The notes: generated by a model from the sequence alone, not told the origin. 64,000 nt of DNA from Tubulanus polymorphus (GCF_964204645.1 NC_134029.1:20168450-20232449); one strand, 5' to 3'. Shown: positions 14,440 to 32,400, counted from the stretch's first letter. Translations and numbers: made by a program.

Positions 14440-17238
14440 TCAATCATCTAAACAAATGAGTTCAGGCTGCGTGTTACTACTAGCCGAAGTGGCCGCGATG
14501 GGTTCGCTCAGCGACATCACCATGCCAATTTTCAGACCCATTTCTTCCCCACCCGATTCATCGACCGATGCCGAAGACGTAATACTAGTCGGTACTAGTA
14601 GACTACTAGTCTGAACTAGTAGACTTTCCGTTGTATTGTTCGTACTATTCGAGCTAACAACTGGAGTCGTAGTAGTAGTAGTCGTCGCGATTGAAGACGA
14701 AGACTCTGATGATAAACACAATATATCACTGTCGCCACTTCTGTTTCTTTGCTCCTGGTAGTTGTCTCGCGTAGGTGTAGGATTTTCACTAGTGGTGGTT
14801 GTTAAAGATGACGAAGTTTCAGAAAAACGCGGTAAGGAAGGAACCCGAGTGATAGCCACCGTCGACGCAATAGAAACGGATGATATCGCAGCATTCGTCG
14901 CAGTAACAGGTTCTACATCAGTCACCACGGAAGCAGGCTGTACAGCAGCAGTAGGCATAACAACAGATGGGATGCTAGTAGATACCATAGAAATAGAAGA
15001 TGAAGCCGAGACTGCTGAAGCAACAGTCTGGTCATTAGTTGATGTAGCAGTTACAACAGAGTGACCATCGATGGATGTCACAGCAACAGTTGGGTCACTA
15101 GCAGATGTTACAGTAGCAGATATAGTAGCCAACGTTTCAGTAGCAGACATAGTAGCTGATGGTCCAGAAGCAGACGTGGTAGTAGCTGATGGTGCAGTAG
15201 CAAACGCTGTAGTTAACGTTAGAGCAGCAGAGGTGGTAGCTGATGTAACAGACGCAGCCGAGGTACCTCCTGTGATGTGAACGACGTCGTTGGTTTTCGA
15301 CTGGTCGTTAGTTGCGGAAGTTGCCGAATTAGCGACTGCCGGTTGCTGCTGAGCAGCTGCCGCTTTAGCCGCGGCCTGTTGCTTCGCTAACTTAGCCGCG
15401 AGCAATCGATCTTTGTATATGTAGTTGAGTTTCGACAAAATGCCGCAGAAATCGGACACCTTTATCAGTTTATTACAGGCTAGTTTCTGTTCATTGAGAC
15501 GCCTCGCTCGAAGCAACACGGCCGATAAAGACGGCGAACACTCCGCCAATTCGACCTTTAACACGTCGGTCAACGCGTATAAAAACTCCGAAATGTCGAT
15601 CGGTTTGAAAAACTGTTTGACGACGTCTTGCACCAAAATCAGATCGTTGTTACCCTGCTTTTTGACCATCAAGAAACGCTTTCCTTCGATGGTCGCCAAT
15701 TGCAGCGTGTGCTCGGGTGGAGGTTTACTCGCTACGGGAATATTCGGCCGAGGCGCATTGTTTGCCACGACAGGATTATTTAACGACTGTGGCGGCGCGG
15801 CGTTCGAGTGAATGACCAGCGCCGGATGCTGATGAGACGCCGATTGAACGACGGCCGGTCTGAGAGCTTGACTCATAACGGCGTACTGATTGTTCGACCG
15901 AGGAACAATGATTCTCGGCTGCGGGGTCGAATGCGCGACGGTAGTAGCGACCTGAGGCCGCGCCGCGCTACCCATCGAGACCGGCGTCATATGGTAAGCC
16001 GGCGGTAGTTGAATGTGATGCTGTGCGGGCATCGTAGGATGCTGCACGACCGTATTCGGTGGCGCCCTCGGTACGAACTGCGACGACGACTGCACGGGAA
16101 TCGTATTGTTACTAGGCACGGCTGGTCGCTGCTGCTGCTGCTGCTGAGGGACTCCGCCGTTCATCTGATTCATCGGAGGGCGATTCATCTGCATCGGATG
16201 CATCATCCGATTAGCCGGATTCAACATGATGCCCGGTCCGTACTGAATACCGGGCGGCTGCACCTGGTAACCCGGCGGCGCCGGCATTACGATCGGCACG
16301 GCCGCCGGCGGCAGAAATTTGGCGTGCGAGAACGGGTCGTGCGACGGCAGTTCGATCACCGTCGGTTTACAATTGCTGCGAATCACGTCCAACGGAAACA
16401 ACTCCAACGACGAGTTGAAGTCGAAATCGATCATCGCTTCTTTGCAAACGCGATTGAAAAAGATCACTTCGTCGGCGTTGCCCGGCTGTCCTTTCACGTT
16501 CAAATCGGTCATCAAGCCGGCCGCGTATTTCACGACCTGGAATGGCACGAGGCGTTCCTTGTCGTCGCGATAAACGTACGGCAAAACAGTGTTGTTCACC
16601 TGCACCCAGCCGCCTCGCGTAATCGAACGCGGGTTGAACTTCATCTGTTTGAGTTTCTCATCGGGGAAACTGTCCCTGACGACTTTGAAGAACTGGACGA
16701 ACTCGCTGAGTTTGACGATCAAGTCTTTCTCGGTGAATGGCTCGTGGCCGTACTCGAAGTCGCAATGATGAGTATTGATTTCGTTGAGTAATTTCACCTC
16801 GTTCGCCGTTACATAATAACTATGCAGCGGCGGTTTCTCTTTCAGCTCTTGCGGATAAACGTTCGGATACCGACTGAGCAGTTTCGTTTCCACGATACGA
16901 ACGGCCACGTAGTGAATCTTATCCTTGCCGCGAAATAAAACGGGAACGTTCACGTCGACGATGCTCGTCCATCCGAAGATTCCTCGCGCAGACGCTTCAT
17001 CCATCGGATCTGGTTTTTTCGGCTCGTTGTTACTAGTAGACGCAACGGGTTGTTGAGTCGTCGGTTTAGACGTTTGCGGTCTCGGCTGAATTGCCTGCGG
17101 TGCTTGTGTTGTTCGCTGTTGTTGTTGTTGCTGCGGAGGCTGGCTGGTTACCGGTACCGGTGTAGCGGTCATCTGTCCGTCGCTGGATTCTGTGACGTAC
17201 AGAGCGTCCGGAGGCTCGGGTTTCACGTTTAACGGCAT
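14440..17238 (-). CDS. Unrecognised, probably nuclear low-complexity protein with SUMO-type motifs
   Basis: One coding exon of 932 residues, starting at the ATG at 17238 (codons for MPLNVKPEP). The reading frame is open a little further 5', but a clear acceptor, taattcag, ends at 17263 on this strand, so a 5' leader exon lies upstream. Residues about 80-320 form a well-ordered domain (it begins FGWTSIVDVN). Then come a Pro/Met/Gln-rich linker with a Q6 run, a second ordered block (about 520-640, containing LATIEGKRFLMV and IDISEFLYAL), an Ala/Gln helix, and a long Ser/Thr/Ala/Val tail. A sumoylation-type VKPE near the N-terminus, and SUMO-interacting-like ILCLSSES and LICLDD (the last at the extreme C-terminus), point to a chromatin or transcription factor role. 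I do not recognise the family. It is convergent with SPATA5L1 and divergent from MRPS30. Codon use in the ordered part is GC-richer than in the tail. Confidence 0.85.
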   Translation of the reverse strand: MPLNVKPEPPDALYVTESSDGQMTATPVPVTSQPPQQQQQQRTTQAPQAIQPRPQTSKPTTQQPVASTSNNEPKKPDPMDEASARGIFGWTSIVDVNVPVLFRGKDKIHYVAVRIVETKLLSRYPNVYPQELKEKPPLHSYYVTANEVKLLNEINTHHCDFEYGHEPFTEKDLIVKLSEFVQFFKVVRDSFPDEKLKQMKFNPRSITRGGWVQVNNTVLPYVYRDDKERLVPFQVVKYAAGLMTDLNVKGQPGNADEVIFFNRVCKEAMIDFDFNSSLELFPLDVIRSNCKPTVIELPSHDPFSHAKFLPPAAVPIVMPAPPGYQVQPPGIQYGPGIMLNPANRMMHPMQMNRPPMNQMNGGVPQQQQQQRPAVPSNNTIPVQSSSQFVPRAPPNTVVQHPTMPAQHHIQLPPAYHMTPVSMGSAARPQVATTVAHSTPQPRIIVPRSNNQYAVMSQALRPAVVQSASHQHPALVIHSNAAPPQSLNNPVVANNAPRPNIPVASKPPPEHTLQLATIEGKRFLMVKKQGNNDLILVQDVVKQFFKPIDISEFLYALTDVLKVELAECSPSLSAVLLRARRLNEQKLACNKLIKVSDFCGILSKLNYIYKDRLLAAKLAKQQAAAKAAAAQQQPAVANSATSATNDQSKTNDVVHITGGTSAASVTSATTSAALTLTTAFATAPSATTTSASGPSATMSATETLATISATVTSASDPTVAVTSIDGHSVVTATSTNDQTVASAVSASSSISMVSTSIPSVVMPTAAVQPASVVTDVEPVTATNAAISSVSIASTVAITRVPSLPRFSETSSSLTTTTSENPTPTRDNYQEQRNRSGDSDILCLSSESSSSIATTTTTTTPVVSSNSTNNTTESLLVQTSSLLVPTSITSSASVDESGGEEMGLKIGMVMSLSEPIAATSASSNTQPELICLDD

Positions 17239-18181
17239 CTCAGCTGCAATCACTCTCTTTCCCTGAATTAAAAACAAGAAAACTAACTTGAAAGTTTATT
17301 GAAGAAAAAAATAACACGTAGCCTGTATGTGGGGCCTATGGCCTATCTGTCATCAAGCATTACACAACTTTAAAATCTTCATTTCGTGAGATTACGTTTA
17401 AATTCCTATAAATATATCAGATGAAAGTCGAAATATTTTCAGGCCTAGCTTACACTACTGCGGGCACTGGACCTGTCAAGCAGCACGCTACGGGGCTTTC
17501 TTTACTACTAACACTGACGTTCATGGAAACAGAGTTCTGTTTCATTTTTACCAGGAAAACCCATGGAATTTGGAAGTGGATGACTTGCCGCTGGTCCCTG
17601 TAAATAAATAGGCCATACACTGATATAGTACACACCACACGCACCACACAGACCAGCGGGCACAGCCACAGGTCCACACATACAGTCAGTGTAGCGTGTT
17701 TAAAATTTCTATTTTCGGAATGGTTGTGTTTCTAACCTAACCATAACACTATTCTTTACGCCACACAGTGGAAAGGTTACCCAAACTGTAGTTAAACCCT
17801 ATTTTCTTTCTGATTTTGTTATTCTTGTCACTGTAATTTTGATTTTGAAGACAATAAACATTAATTGAATTGAATTGTTAAAAGAAACAGGCCCCAGGCC
17901 CAGACTCCAGAGAAAGCTCTTCTGACTTAACTCACCTCAAATCCTCGTCGAAAACGCTGCTACAGCCCCATGTAATTAAGTAGGTTTATTTGTTAACATA
18001 AATTTTGTTAATCAGAGCCGGATAGATTCTGTTTTCGGACCGCAATCGCCATGAATAGCACTAACCTGCTACCTAACTAACCACTAATGTTTGGTTTCGA
18101 ATCCCAGTAATTAAATCCAGCCATACACGGCCATAACCGCGTTTTAGTGATATTGCATATGGCAGCGGCCTGTCGGCAAAG
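17239..18181. promoter_or_regulatory. Shared upstream region of two divergent genes
   Basis: These 943 bases separate the start of the unrecognised minus-strand gene from the MRPS30 start. Both 5' leaders and probably both promoters lie here. No TATA box is obvious. An upstream ATG at 18159 opens a 12-codon frame (stop at 18192-18194) that overlaps the MRPS30 start. The minus-strand leader is spliced, judging from the acceptor at 17263. Confidence 0.45.
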
Positions 18182-21053
18182 ATGGCTCTGCTAAAAATCG
18201 GTCGTTTTCTAACGAATAAAACGTCTCCCGGTAGATTGATTCGTAGATTCGCGCACCAGAATTCAGCTCTACTCAGCGCCGACCCTTCTGAGTATACAGA
18301 CGAGCCCGAATACCCGGCGATTAAACCCAGATATCCGCCCGGAAAATGGGAAAACTGGACCGAAAAAGACGCCTGGGAATACTGGCTGGCCGGCGACCAG
18401 TTATCGGAAATACCGACGCTACACGAAAAGTTTCATCGAGTCGTTTCTTTGGACAAGGAAAAAGCGACTTGGCGCGTGCGCCCATTGGAGAAAGTTCCGA
18501 GAATCCTGCCCTATCAGCAGCACGTAACGAAATCTAAAATTATTTCCGATTTGCCGAAAATTTACGATAACGTTGTTGGCTTCGACGCGGAATTGCTAGA
18601 AACTGTTAAACCGCTCGTGCGTCGTATGATTCTCCAGGAGAATATTTTGAGCGATCGAGAAAATCGCGACGAAGACGACGATGGTATTATCCGGAGGAAA
18701 TATTGCTCCGACACGTTGAAGTCGATAATTGGAGCGTTGCGCGCGACGTTGGCCGGGAAGTACGAGCACGTGCTGCGGTCGCACGTCGACGAGGACGCGA
18801 AGATCGAATCGTTCTGGAAGGTCGGCGGATACTCGAAGAAAGGCGACGACGAGATTGATGAATGTCGCGGAAGGAATAATTTGGGTTTGCTCCGGATGCA
18901 GTTCAGCGATCGCGCGGATTTGTTAATCAGAGGAGAAACTCCTTTACCTCCTGTAAATAAGATTATATTGATAGCTTACGTAGATTAGAAATTGCAATTC
19001 AAATGATCTTGCATGAAATGATGGTTTAATGCAGGTTGGAAACTCATTACAACAAACTTCAGGGGACCAGAAAATCTATTTGTTATAACTGATAGTTTGA
19101 TATGTCTAGTATGAAATTACTGAAATTGTCCTGTTCAGGATGAAATTTTTTGTTCGTAAATCCAGGTCCCACAACCAGAAAAGTTAAAATATAAAAATTT
19201 ATTTTAAAAACCGAATTTTTAGTTTTCAACAAAGAACATTTCTGGTCATTGCTGAAATGGTCATTCCTAAAATGGTTTTTAGTATAAAACCAAAAATTTC
19301 GTTTGATAGTAAATTTTGATATTATGGTATGGTAACTTTTCGGCTTTCAGATTGTGGGACTTGGATTTATGATTCATTCATGACACGCGAAGCTCTACCT
19401 CATCATTCTTTGTATCTTATTATCGCATACATTTTGATATCTTATTATTGCTGCTGTAATTCAAATTTTTCAATCCAGATTGTCTCTTAATTCGGATGAA
19501 ATCTTGTATCTGATTACGGGTAAACTTTAACGTTTCAGTTTTTCGATATAAATGACAGTTTATGTATCGGTGAAGAGCCTCAATACAAGTTTACTCCATC
19601 AGCTCTGGGACAATTTGCTAGCAATACTAGCCCTAGTATATGTGCAGGTAAGTACCAGCGTCCAAGTCACAAAAAAATCTAACTTAAAATCACTTTTATA
19701 TTGGTTGATTCAATTTTCTCAATTGTTGATTTAATTTCTATGGTATTTAGGCAGGAAAATATTACCGTAACGGTTTGTATCAAATTATTCTATTTTCAGG
19801 TTATCTGACAAAAAATCAGTTCATCGAAGGAGATCCGTGCGAATTCGGGTATCTAGCTTGTTTGAATAGTTCGCGAGATTTATCGCAGACGCGCAGCGTA
19901 AATGTAGCTAATCTAGACGACGATCAACTCAGTCAGTGGGATCTCGGTTATGGAATGCTGACTTGTTTCAGCTGGGCACTAGCCCAGGCTTATAACCAAG
20001 GTAACTTTATTGCTGTCATATAGGCCTTACCAGAATTTCATTTCAAAATTTAAGAAATAATATTTGGTGGCACTATTTAGATCCCATAATGTTTTCTTAA
20101 GGTATCAGCTCCTGTTTCAGGTTCTGTTTTAAGTTCTTTATGATTGATGATTTCATGGCTTCAAATGATTTGCGCTGGCAAGGATTCTGTAAAGATCGGC
20201 CAGCTTCACTAGTAGTTACTGGGTTACAGCGCTTCAATTTAAAATTTCAATTTTAAATTCAAGAGGAATCAACTTTTCTCATTAGTAGATCAATTTTCTG
20301 TGAAATCTATATAATGCCATCCATTGAGTGGAAAAGCGACTCTTATATCCTATGACTTGAAAGATAATGTTGAGATTAATATCTATTTGATGACTTGTTT
20401 AATTCAGGAGCCTAAAAATGCTGGTAAACTTCCATTGAAATGTAACTAATTTTCACTACGAACAACCCAGTGTATTGATGCACCATCTGGTGTGTGCTGG
20501 TATCCCATTCATTGCTTCATTTTCTTCTCGCTAAAAGCTGCGTTGTATTGTATTTACAGGTTTCTCGTATCTAAACGAATTGACGTCGCCGTTTTCGAGT
20601 CAAGCGATCGTCGCCGACGGCCGGAAAATAACGTTCGTCGCCTATCAACTCAATACGGTACAATTGTGGAAAGAAAACGTGAACAATCCTCTGCGTAATC
20701 TGTGCTGGCATACGCCGCAGATGAACTTATACGAAAAAATCGAAAACGGCGAAGTCGTCGGCTTAAACGACGAGGCTATTAGTTTGATATTGAAATTCTT
20801 GCTGATGAAACCGGTTTTACGCGAAAATATGCGACCATATTTGTCCGAGGCGTCGCCGCTTTCCGTCGACGCGTACATGAACTTGAAGGACGAGCCGAAA
20901 ATCGAGCGGCCCCACCCGCCGCGATTGTACGCTGAGAAAAAGGAAATTTCGTTCCACGATTTGGACCCGTTGACGAAGACGGCCGCCCTGATGGATAGAG
21001 TTTATAAGGAGTACGAGAAAAAGTGGGATCCAGTGAAACAAAAGTGGAAATAG
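18182..21053 (+). CDS. MRPS30: Mitochondrial ribosomal protein mL65 (MRPS30)
   Basis: Four exons: 18182-18952, 19539-19647, 19800-20000 and 20560-21053. Phases close across all three introns, giving 524 residues (human 439, so the N-terminal part is longer here). The N-terminus is basic and Ser/Thr-containing (IGRFLTNKTSPGRLIRRF), as expected for a mitochondrial presequence. The last exon aligns strongly with the family: QAIVADGRKI, YQLNT, NNPLRNLCW, LYEKIE, GLNDEAISLILKFLL. The related mL37 was considered; the NNP-CW-LYE-GLND series fits mL65 better. Family knowledge: a metazoan-specific large-subunit mitoribosome protein, also called PDCD9. An AATAAA at about 21265 follows. The start context caaagATGGC resembles the element found in short-leader mitochondrial genes. 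Confidence 0.95.
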
Positions 21054-22180
21054 AATGACATTCTTATAATGATTGTTTGCTTGAAATGAAAGATTTGGCT
21101 CGTTTGTTGACAATTCATAAAAAAGGATCGATTTGCATTGAATCGAACTGAGCTCAACAGAGAAATAACTGTAAATGAGCTCCTCCTATAGACCCTGATA
21201 TGAAAGAATGAAGTAGTGAAAATTCTCAAGAAATGAGCTCCTATAGTTAACCGATATGAAAGAATAAACGAAAATAAATGAAAATGAAAACCAACTAAAT
21301 TTAGCAATCTTAATATTTCTTGAATGCTCTTGTGTCTTCGCTTTACGAGCTCTGCCTTGTCATTGGATAATATATAATCTGGTTGAGTGAAAAAATCTGG
21401 CAGAGAACTAAATGTCCCGAGGGCAGTGTTGATGAAAGACGTGTATGTATATATATATATTTATAGCTGTGATGACACCGATCAATAAAAGCTCTGCACA
21501 TGAAGCTGTTATAGATTAAAATACGATAGGATCGTCTGGTTTAGGAGGGTGTGAGAACTTCTGCTAAATATAATGATTATCACATCTTTCGATATCACGA
21601 TGCATTTGTCGGAGAGATTTCAGCTAGAGAGGAATAGGGCTGTAACGTCATACTGCAGGAAATGCTGTGACTCATTTAGATGTAGGATTTCAAATGCGCC
21701 TGGTTTGCATTTATTGTCTGATTTACCAAGTATTACTATAATCAAGATAGCAGATATTGGAGAACAGGTAATTTGTTCTTTTTGTAAATTCAAGACGAGC
21801 AGAGTAATTTTGGTTAATTGGCGTCAACATGATTTCTATTGCTGCATGAATATCAGTCTGAATATACATTGGCAAAATGTAAAGGGTTCGACCATCATTG
21901 GATGGGACATAACTGGTCCATGGTTGAGAGTGCAGGGCCATGGTTTAGTAGCTGGTCTACTAGCCCTCAGGCGTTGGGTTCGAATCCAGCTGAGATCCCC
22001 ATTTATTCCAGTATCGAAATCAGAATAAATTTCAGTTTTACTAAATTGATGAATCGCCAATAACTGTTTACTGAAACTTCGTTGGTTTTTTATTAAAGAT
22101 ATTCGGTTATTCTAAGATTTGCCAGATGGACAGTGTGATCAGAGCTCCTGGCAGTAGAACCGGGAACTACTACTCTAAAG
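21054..22180. other. Intergenic stretch between MRPS30 and RNF121
   Basis: Contains the MRPS30 3' UTR with tandem-like ctcctatag...gatatgaaagaat words (21179-21265), a short TA run near 21450, and a tRNA-like segment at 21925-22000. No further gene was found. Confidence 0.5.
21925..22000 (+). repeat. tRNA-like segment, possible SINE head
   Basis: The word tggtttagtagctgg resembles an RNA polymerase III A box, and gggttcgaatccagc about 35 bases on contains a perfect B-box core (GTTCGAATCC). A proper acceptor stem could not be built, so this is more likely a tRNA-derived SINE or degenerate tRNA than a working tRNA gene. Confidence 0.3.
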
Positions 22181-27213
<5,033 letters not shown>

Positions 27214-29431
27214 TCGAACTCGATCATTTCATGATTAGTTTATCGTTATCTCGAAGTCTCCCTGGAGTTCATACAGTGACATGATTTTGTTCGAAGGAAA
27301 ATGCTACGACAGCATTTTAGCGTTGTTTATCCGCGAATAACGAATTCGATGCTGAACGAAGAAAGTCGGGATTGAACAGACGGAGTAAATGGCGTTTGGA
27401 AAAACATTATCAAATTATTTTTGAAATTAATGAGCATAATGTACGGATAGAGACGACCTGAATTCGAAGTTGTATATGATAAACTCATAACGAGAAAATT
27501 GTCGAAAATTCCGACGAAATTAGATTCGTACATGTATATGAATAGTTGATGTGTGTATGTTTTTTGTACTCAGTGGATGGTATCTGTCTTCCATACGAAG
27601 CATTGTTCGTCTGCCTATTTAGTATTTCTCTCTTTCAGTTTCGTTTTATTTGCCGAATCGATGAACCGGAATTCATCTTCGCGGCGCAGTCACGTATTTT
27701 TATATATTATACCATACAAAAGTTTATTGGTTTAAAACGAGGACCCAGTTCGGCAGTTGTGTGTATTACGTTGAATTTGTCTGATTTTCTTTTTAGTTCT
27801 CTAGTCCGATTTCGGTTGAATATAAACAGCTGTTGGACTGGGTTCAATTTTCTCTCGCCGTCGAATTTTATGTCTGCTGCTGTCTAAGAATTATGTACAT
27901 GTTTTATACTAAGTCATTCTCCTCGATACGGAATATTTGAATGGACTGAAAGTTCGGTAAACCTTCACTGACTCGGATTACTGTTGATTATAAGCCAATC
28001 TAACAGGCCACCCCTAGAACAGGAGATCGTTGGATGCAGTAGATTTAACTCGCTTCGGATCTCCGGGGATTATAAACTTTCAAATTCTATGCTGTCGATT
28101 GACGATGGGTGGTGTTGACAAAAATTGGAATATTCGTAGAGTAGCCGTGTTAACCAGGTTTAAAATAAGTAACGAGACGAGTAGTACTGTATAGGTTAAC
28201 TATTTATTTGACGCACGAGCTTTCGCTTCTAATGAATAGAAGCTTCATCGGGTGAAAAAATGTTTTTCACCTGATGAAGCTTCTATTCATTATTTGCGAA
28301 AGCTCATGCATCATATAAATAGTTAACCTATTCAGTACTACTTGTCTCGTTACTTATACATAAATCGGAGGACGGCAAGAAAATCTATGAATATATGTCC
28401 GCTACTTGCGATAATCTAAGGCAATTGGTTCCCTGGGTATTTACTACTGTAGTGCATACGGTACCTGGTATTTACAGGGTACTGCATAGCTGATGATATC
28501 TTAAATAGAAAATCTAACTTCTTTCTTTACACGATGACAATAGATTTCGAGTGAAGCAAGGTTTACTGTACGGTGAGAAAATGAAACATATTCTAGTCAC
28601 TTCTCATTATTACCATCATTTCAAAAGGCACGCTTTCTTCAGTTGTTGGATGTTATTCAAATGATTATCTCGATTATCATTATCCGGACCCAGTTTAACG
28701 GTTGTCGGGTACTATTGATGAACTCTTACGGTTAAAACATCGGAAATTAACTATTTTTAAATAGAGTCAAACTTAGCCGACACCTGTTAAACTAGGCCCT
28801 GAGTTTTTAAACATTGCGTTTTATTATTTCATTTCATTTTTGGTAATAAACAAGTTCATTTCTGAATTTGGTGTCAAATGTTTATTAGATTTGTGTAGGT
28901 TGTCAGTGTATGCCGTAAGGTACCAAAGTATATCACTCACATTTCCTAGTTTCTCAGGGGTGGATGGATACAAATTTTCTTGCCAAGATATGGAAATCCT
29001 GTAGGGGTAAGCAAGTCGGTCTTGGGGGGGGTGTGTTGGCGCTCACTTGGCTTGGATCGTCGTCGATGTGTCTGACTGCCCTTTCAAATTCTAGAAGGCA
29101 CTCACGATTTGAGACTAAAATAATTGCGTAACAACTTCGGAATATTATACACGTACAATACAGACTTTTATTGATTCATTACATGATCCAACGATTTAAA
29201 ACATGCAGCCATATAAAAATATTCGCTGATTTGTAATTCGGTAGAAATTATTTACACATGAATAGATCATGATGATGAGGACTCTTAACATAAATAACAA
29301 TAAAATATAAATAATCCACAGAATTATACTAACTAATATTTATTACATGATTTGATACAAAACTGCAAATGAAGATTGATTCTAAGCTTTTGGCAGTGAT
29401 AGCAGAAGGGGACACGTAGGTTATTTAATTT
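27214..29431. other. 3' region between RNF121 and MAU2
   Basis: Probable RNF121 3' UTR followed by spacer. It contains a foldback element (28166-28356), a candidate plus-strand AATAAA near 28843, and minus-strand poly(A) signals for MAU2 (TTTATT at 29338-29343 and 29167-29172). The open frames at 27546-27887 look like AT-rich chance frames. Confidence 0.5.
28166..28356. repeat. Foldback MITE, about 90-base arms
   Basis: taagtaacgagacgagtagt at the left pairs with the complementary right end near 28340-28356. Further in, agctttcgcttctaatgaat and its partner near 28280-28305 also pair, meeting at a short loop around gaaaaaatgttttt. Half of a related copy sits at 10788-10882 in SPATA5L1 intron 3. 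Confidence 0.8.
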
Positions 29432-32400
29432 TTACAGTATCGATCCGCTTGCCAGGGATGAATTAGCTAGATGTAACGGGCATGGTCCATCGGTCCACTA
29501 CAAGATAAAAGAAAATAAATTTCCCTTGCGATCTGTGATTTAATTTGTAAACCTTTGAACGAGTCTTCAGAATTTGAAGTGCAGCGGCTGATTTAGGGAA
29601 TGGTCTCGGGCGGGGAGAGAAAGCTCATTAAAACCTACAAATTTGACACTACATCCTTTAGAAAATTACATATTTTTCGATGAATTCTTAAGAAAATCTA
29701 ACCGAGCGCGCGACCCGGCTAGTAGCCTATGACATGGTTGCTCGATCAGAAAAATACCTTTTTGTCTGGACCCTGCCTCCCAACTTCCCTAGATCTACAC
29801 CCTGAAGTGGTATTTATCGATGCTAAAAGCAACGATTTCCACGCCTGGCAGTAAAGCTAAATTAACTGAATTCAATAGCCCTTACTTGTATGAGATTGTG
29901 TTCTGGTTGTTGCGAAGCTTGGAAGTGATCTTTCAGCAGCGATTGCGAAAATGCGTTATGCATTCGAAGTCCGTCTGCTGCTTGTACCGGATCTCCCAAC
30001 GCGTGGTATAGATCCTTCAGTAAAGCCGAAGCCCACAGTTGTATGTGTAGATCGGGTATTTTACTCGCCAAATGCATCGATGGTGTTATCATATTCATCG
30101 CTTCCTAAAAAAAGAGATAATATCTGATTAACAACGGGCAGACATAAACGAATCTTGAAATAATTCTAATGAAATTTCTTTATTCGAGACAGATAATGGT
30201 GACTGCAGAAATTATCAAGTACCGGGTATCTGGGCTCTTCTTCATTATCTTAACACATTCACTGCCACTGTGGTTACGCCCCCACCGATTGCCTCCACGC
30301 GTATACTCATAGATTGGCACTGGAGCTATTTAATAGTCAGTTACCAATGACCATTGAGAATGAATTGGAGTTTTTTCACATTTCCAGCCAATGAGGAACT
30401 GAGTCAATCTCGCGTGCCAGATTTCAAATCGAGCAGTCAATCAGCTACAAGTATACTCGTAGTGGCACTGGTGAAAGAACCGGCAGTATACCCGAGCCAG
30501 CAGTGAACCTGTTAAGTTTGCATTTTTTCCATAAAAAGAAAAACAAGATCATGTTATTGTTTGGTTAAGATTACGAGTTGGTAGCGAACTTACATTGCTG
30601 TTACCGAGAGACAGAAATATATGACCGAGCAGCACCAAAGAACAAGAGGTCAGTCGATTTAAATCTTCAGCGTTCGCCATCTTCAACGTTTCTCTCAAGT
30701 AACGTCTGCAGAGTAAAAACATCATGTTCGTTTATTTTTTGCACTAACTATGAATGTTTCCAGTATGGTATATTATGAACTAGATGGAATAACTTACTTG
30801 GCTTCATTGTATCGGCCTTGAAAGAATGACTGAAGACCTCTTACGTAATACGCCGACGCTCTTAATGTATATGACCTAAAATATCGAAATAAGCCGTATT
30901 TGAGAGTGCTCAGTAACTGCAAAAGCTGTTTTTCAGTTTTTCTTTTTTACATGGTTCATAGTATACGTAGTAAGGCTTAAGCAAAAGTAGACACTTCTCA
31001 GACCTTTTGGTGCAGAAAAAGTATCACTTTGAGTGAATTGCGTCTATGATAGAAATTTTAACTGCTCATCATGATTTGTCAAACCATAACAATAATCTGA
31101 ACAAATCACCTATGCACTAGGACACATGTTCATTGCCCAGAAGTGATGAATGCTTTTTTTATTTTTTTATCAACACTTAGCATCGCAATGTGACAAATAT
31201 TTTCCAGATAGCTTGTCAGTCAAAATGTAGCACTTTTCCGCACATTTAAGTGAAAAGAACCGTAAGCACAAATCAGGGCCTTAATAAATTTTTCAAACAA
31301 AGGAAGTGCTTAGTAGACATGCTATAATAAACTATGTTAGGGTAGTACATACTCGGTATGAAGCCGATCGGGGTCAATTCGGTCCATGAGCTGATTCAAA
31401 TCCTGGTGTCTGTTCGTGCGAAGATAAACTATCGCCAAATTCAAATTGATGAATATCCACAGATCAGAATCTCGGGATAACTGAAATTGGATGAATTGAA
31501 ATGTCACTCGATGAGAAAGCTTTATCATCATAAATAAAATGTAGCTGTAGGTAAGATATGATTACTCACATGAATGGCTGCATTAAACTGAGCCTCTGCT
31601 GAATCCATACAATTCATGGACATCGCGTATAGGCCCTGAAGAAAATATAAAAATATCTGTTGTATTTGCAATCATTTTCCATAGAAATTTATGGTGTACA
31701 ACAGTTTCTGCGAGCACCTGGAAATACTTACCAGACAAGTGTGAAGTTGAGCACCGTGCGTCTGCCATAGAACTGGTTGAGGTTGACAAACCTGACATGC
31801 TTGAATAATCTACATCGACAAAACACAAATTATCCAAACCCGGAAAAAATAACAGAAATTTGCATTGAAAATTGTACTTGTTGTAATTATCTTTCCTAAG
31901 GGAACAGGGCCCCTACTTGGACACAGCCAACTTGAATTGTCCTGTGTCCTTCTCTTTTATCCTTTATGGTGTTTTCTTGCAACTTTTTTCTTGTTCTTAC
32001 TGGTATCAAAAATACATGTATTTTTGCTGGTATTTAGTAGAGGAATCGAATTTAGAATTTGAATACTTTGATAATAGCTTCTAGGAAACTTAAGGAAGTC
32101 AAATCGTCGATTTTTAACCTCATTCAGTTTTGGTTGAGCTTATTTCCATTCAGAATAATTAACAAAGTTTTACTCACCTCAGTGATCGCGATTGATTTGT
32201 TTCCCATGATCAGTCGACACATGATTATATGTTCTAAAAGCATTAACTGGAACGTACTGAGTAGAGGACTAGAATCCAACACTACAAAACATATCAAATG
32301 AAATATGACTCGTTCAATATTGAAACTGCCATCGAAATACTGTAAAACCTGCTTATTTGGATCAGTTTCATCCAGATTTTCATCGTATATGAATAGGCCC

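Noticed and set aside
15808..16791. Long plus-strand frames antisense to the unrecognised gene
   Set aside because: Arg/His-rich shadow frames opposite a GC-rich coding exon whose minus-strand product has ordered domains.
17421..17603. Possible extra exon between the divergent genes
   Set aside because: A short open frame without recognisable protein or matching splice partners; more likely leader or spacer.
21925..22000. Functional tRNA gene
   Set aside because: A- and B-box-like words are present but no acceptor stem or anticodon arm can be formed. Kept only as a SINE-like repeat.
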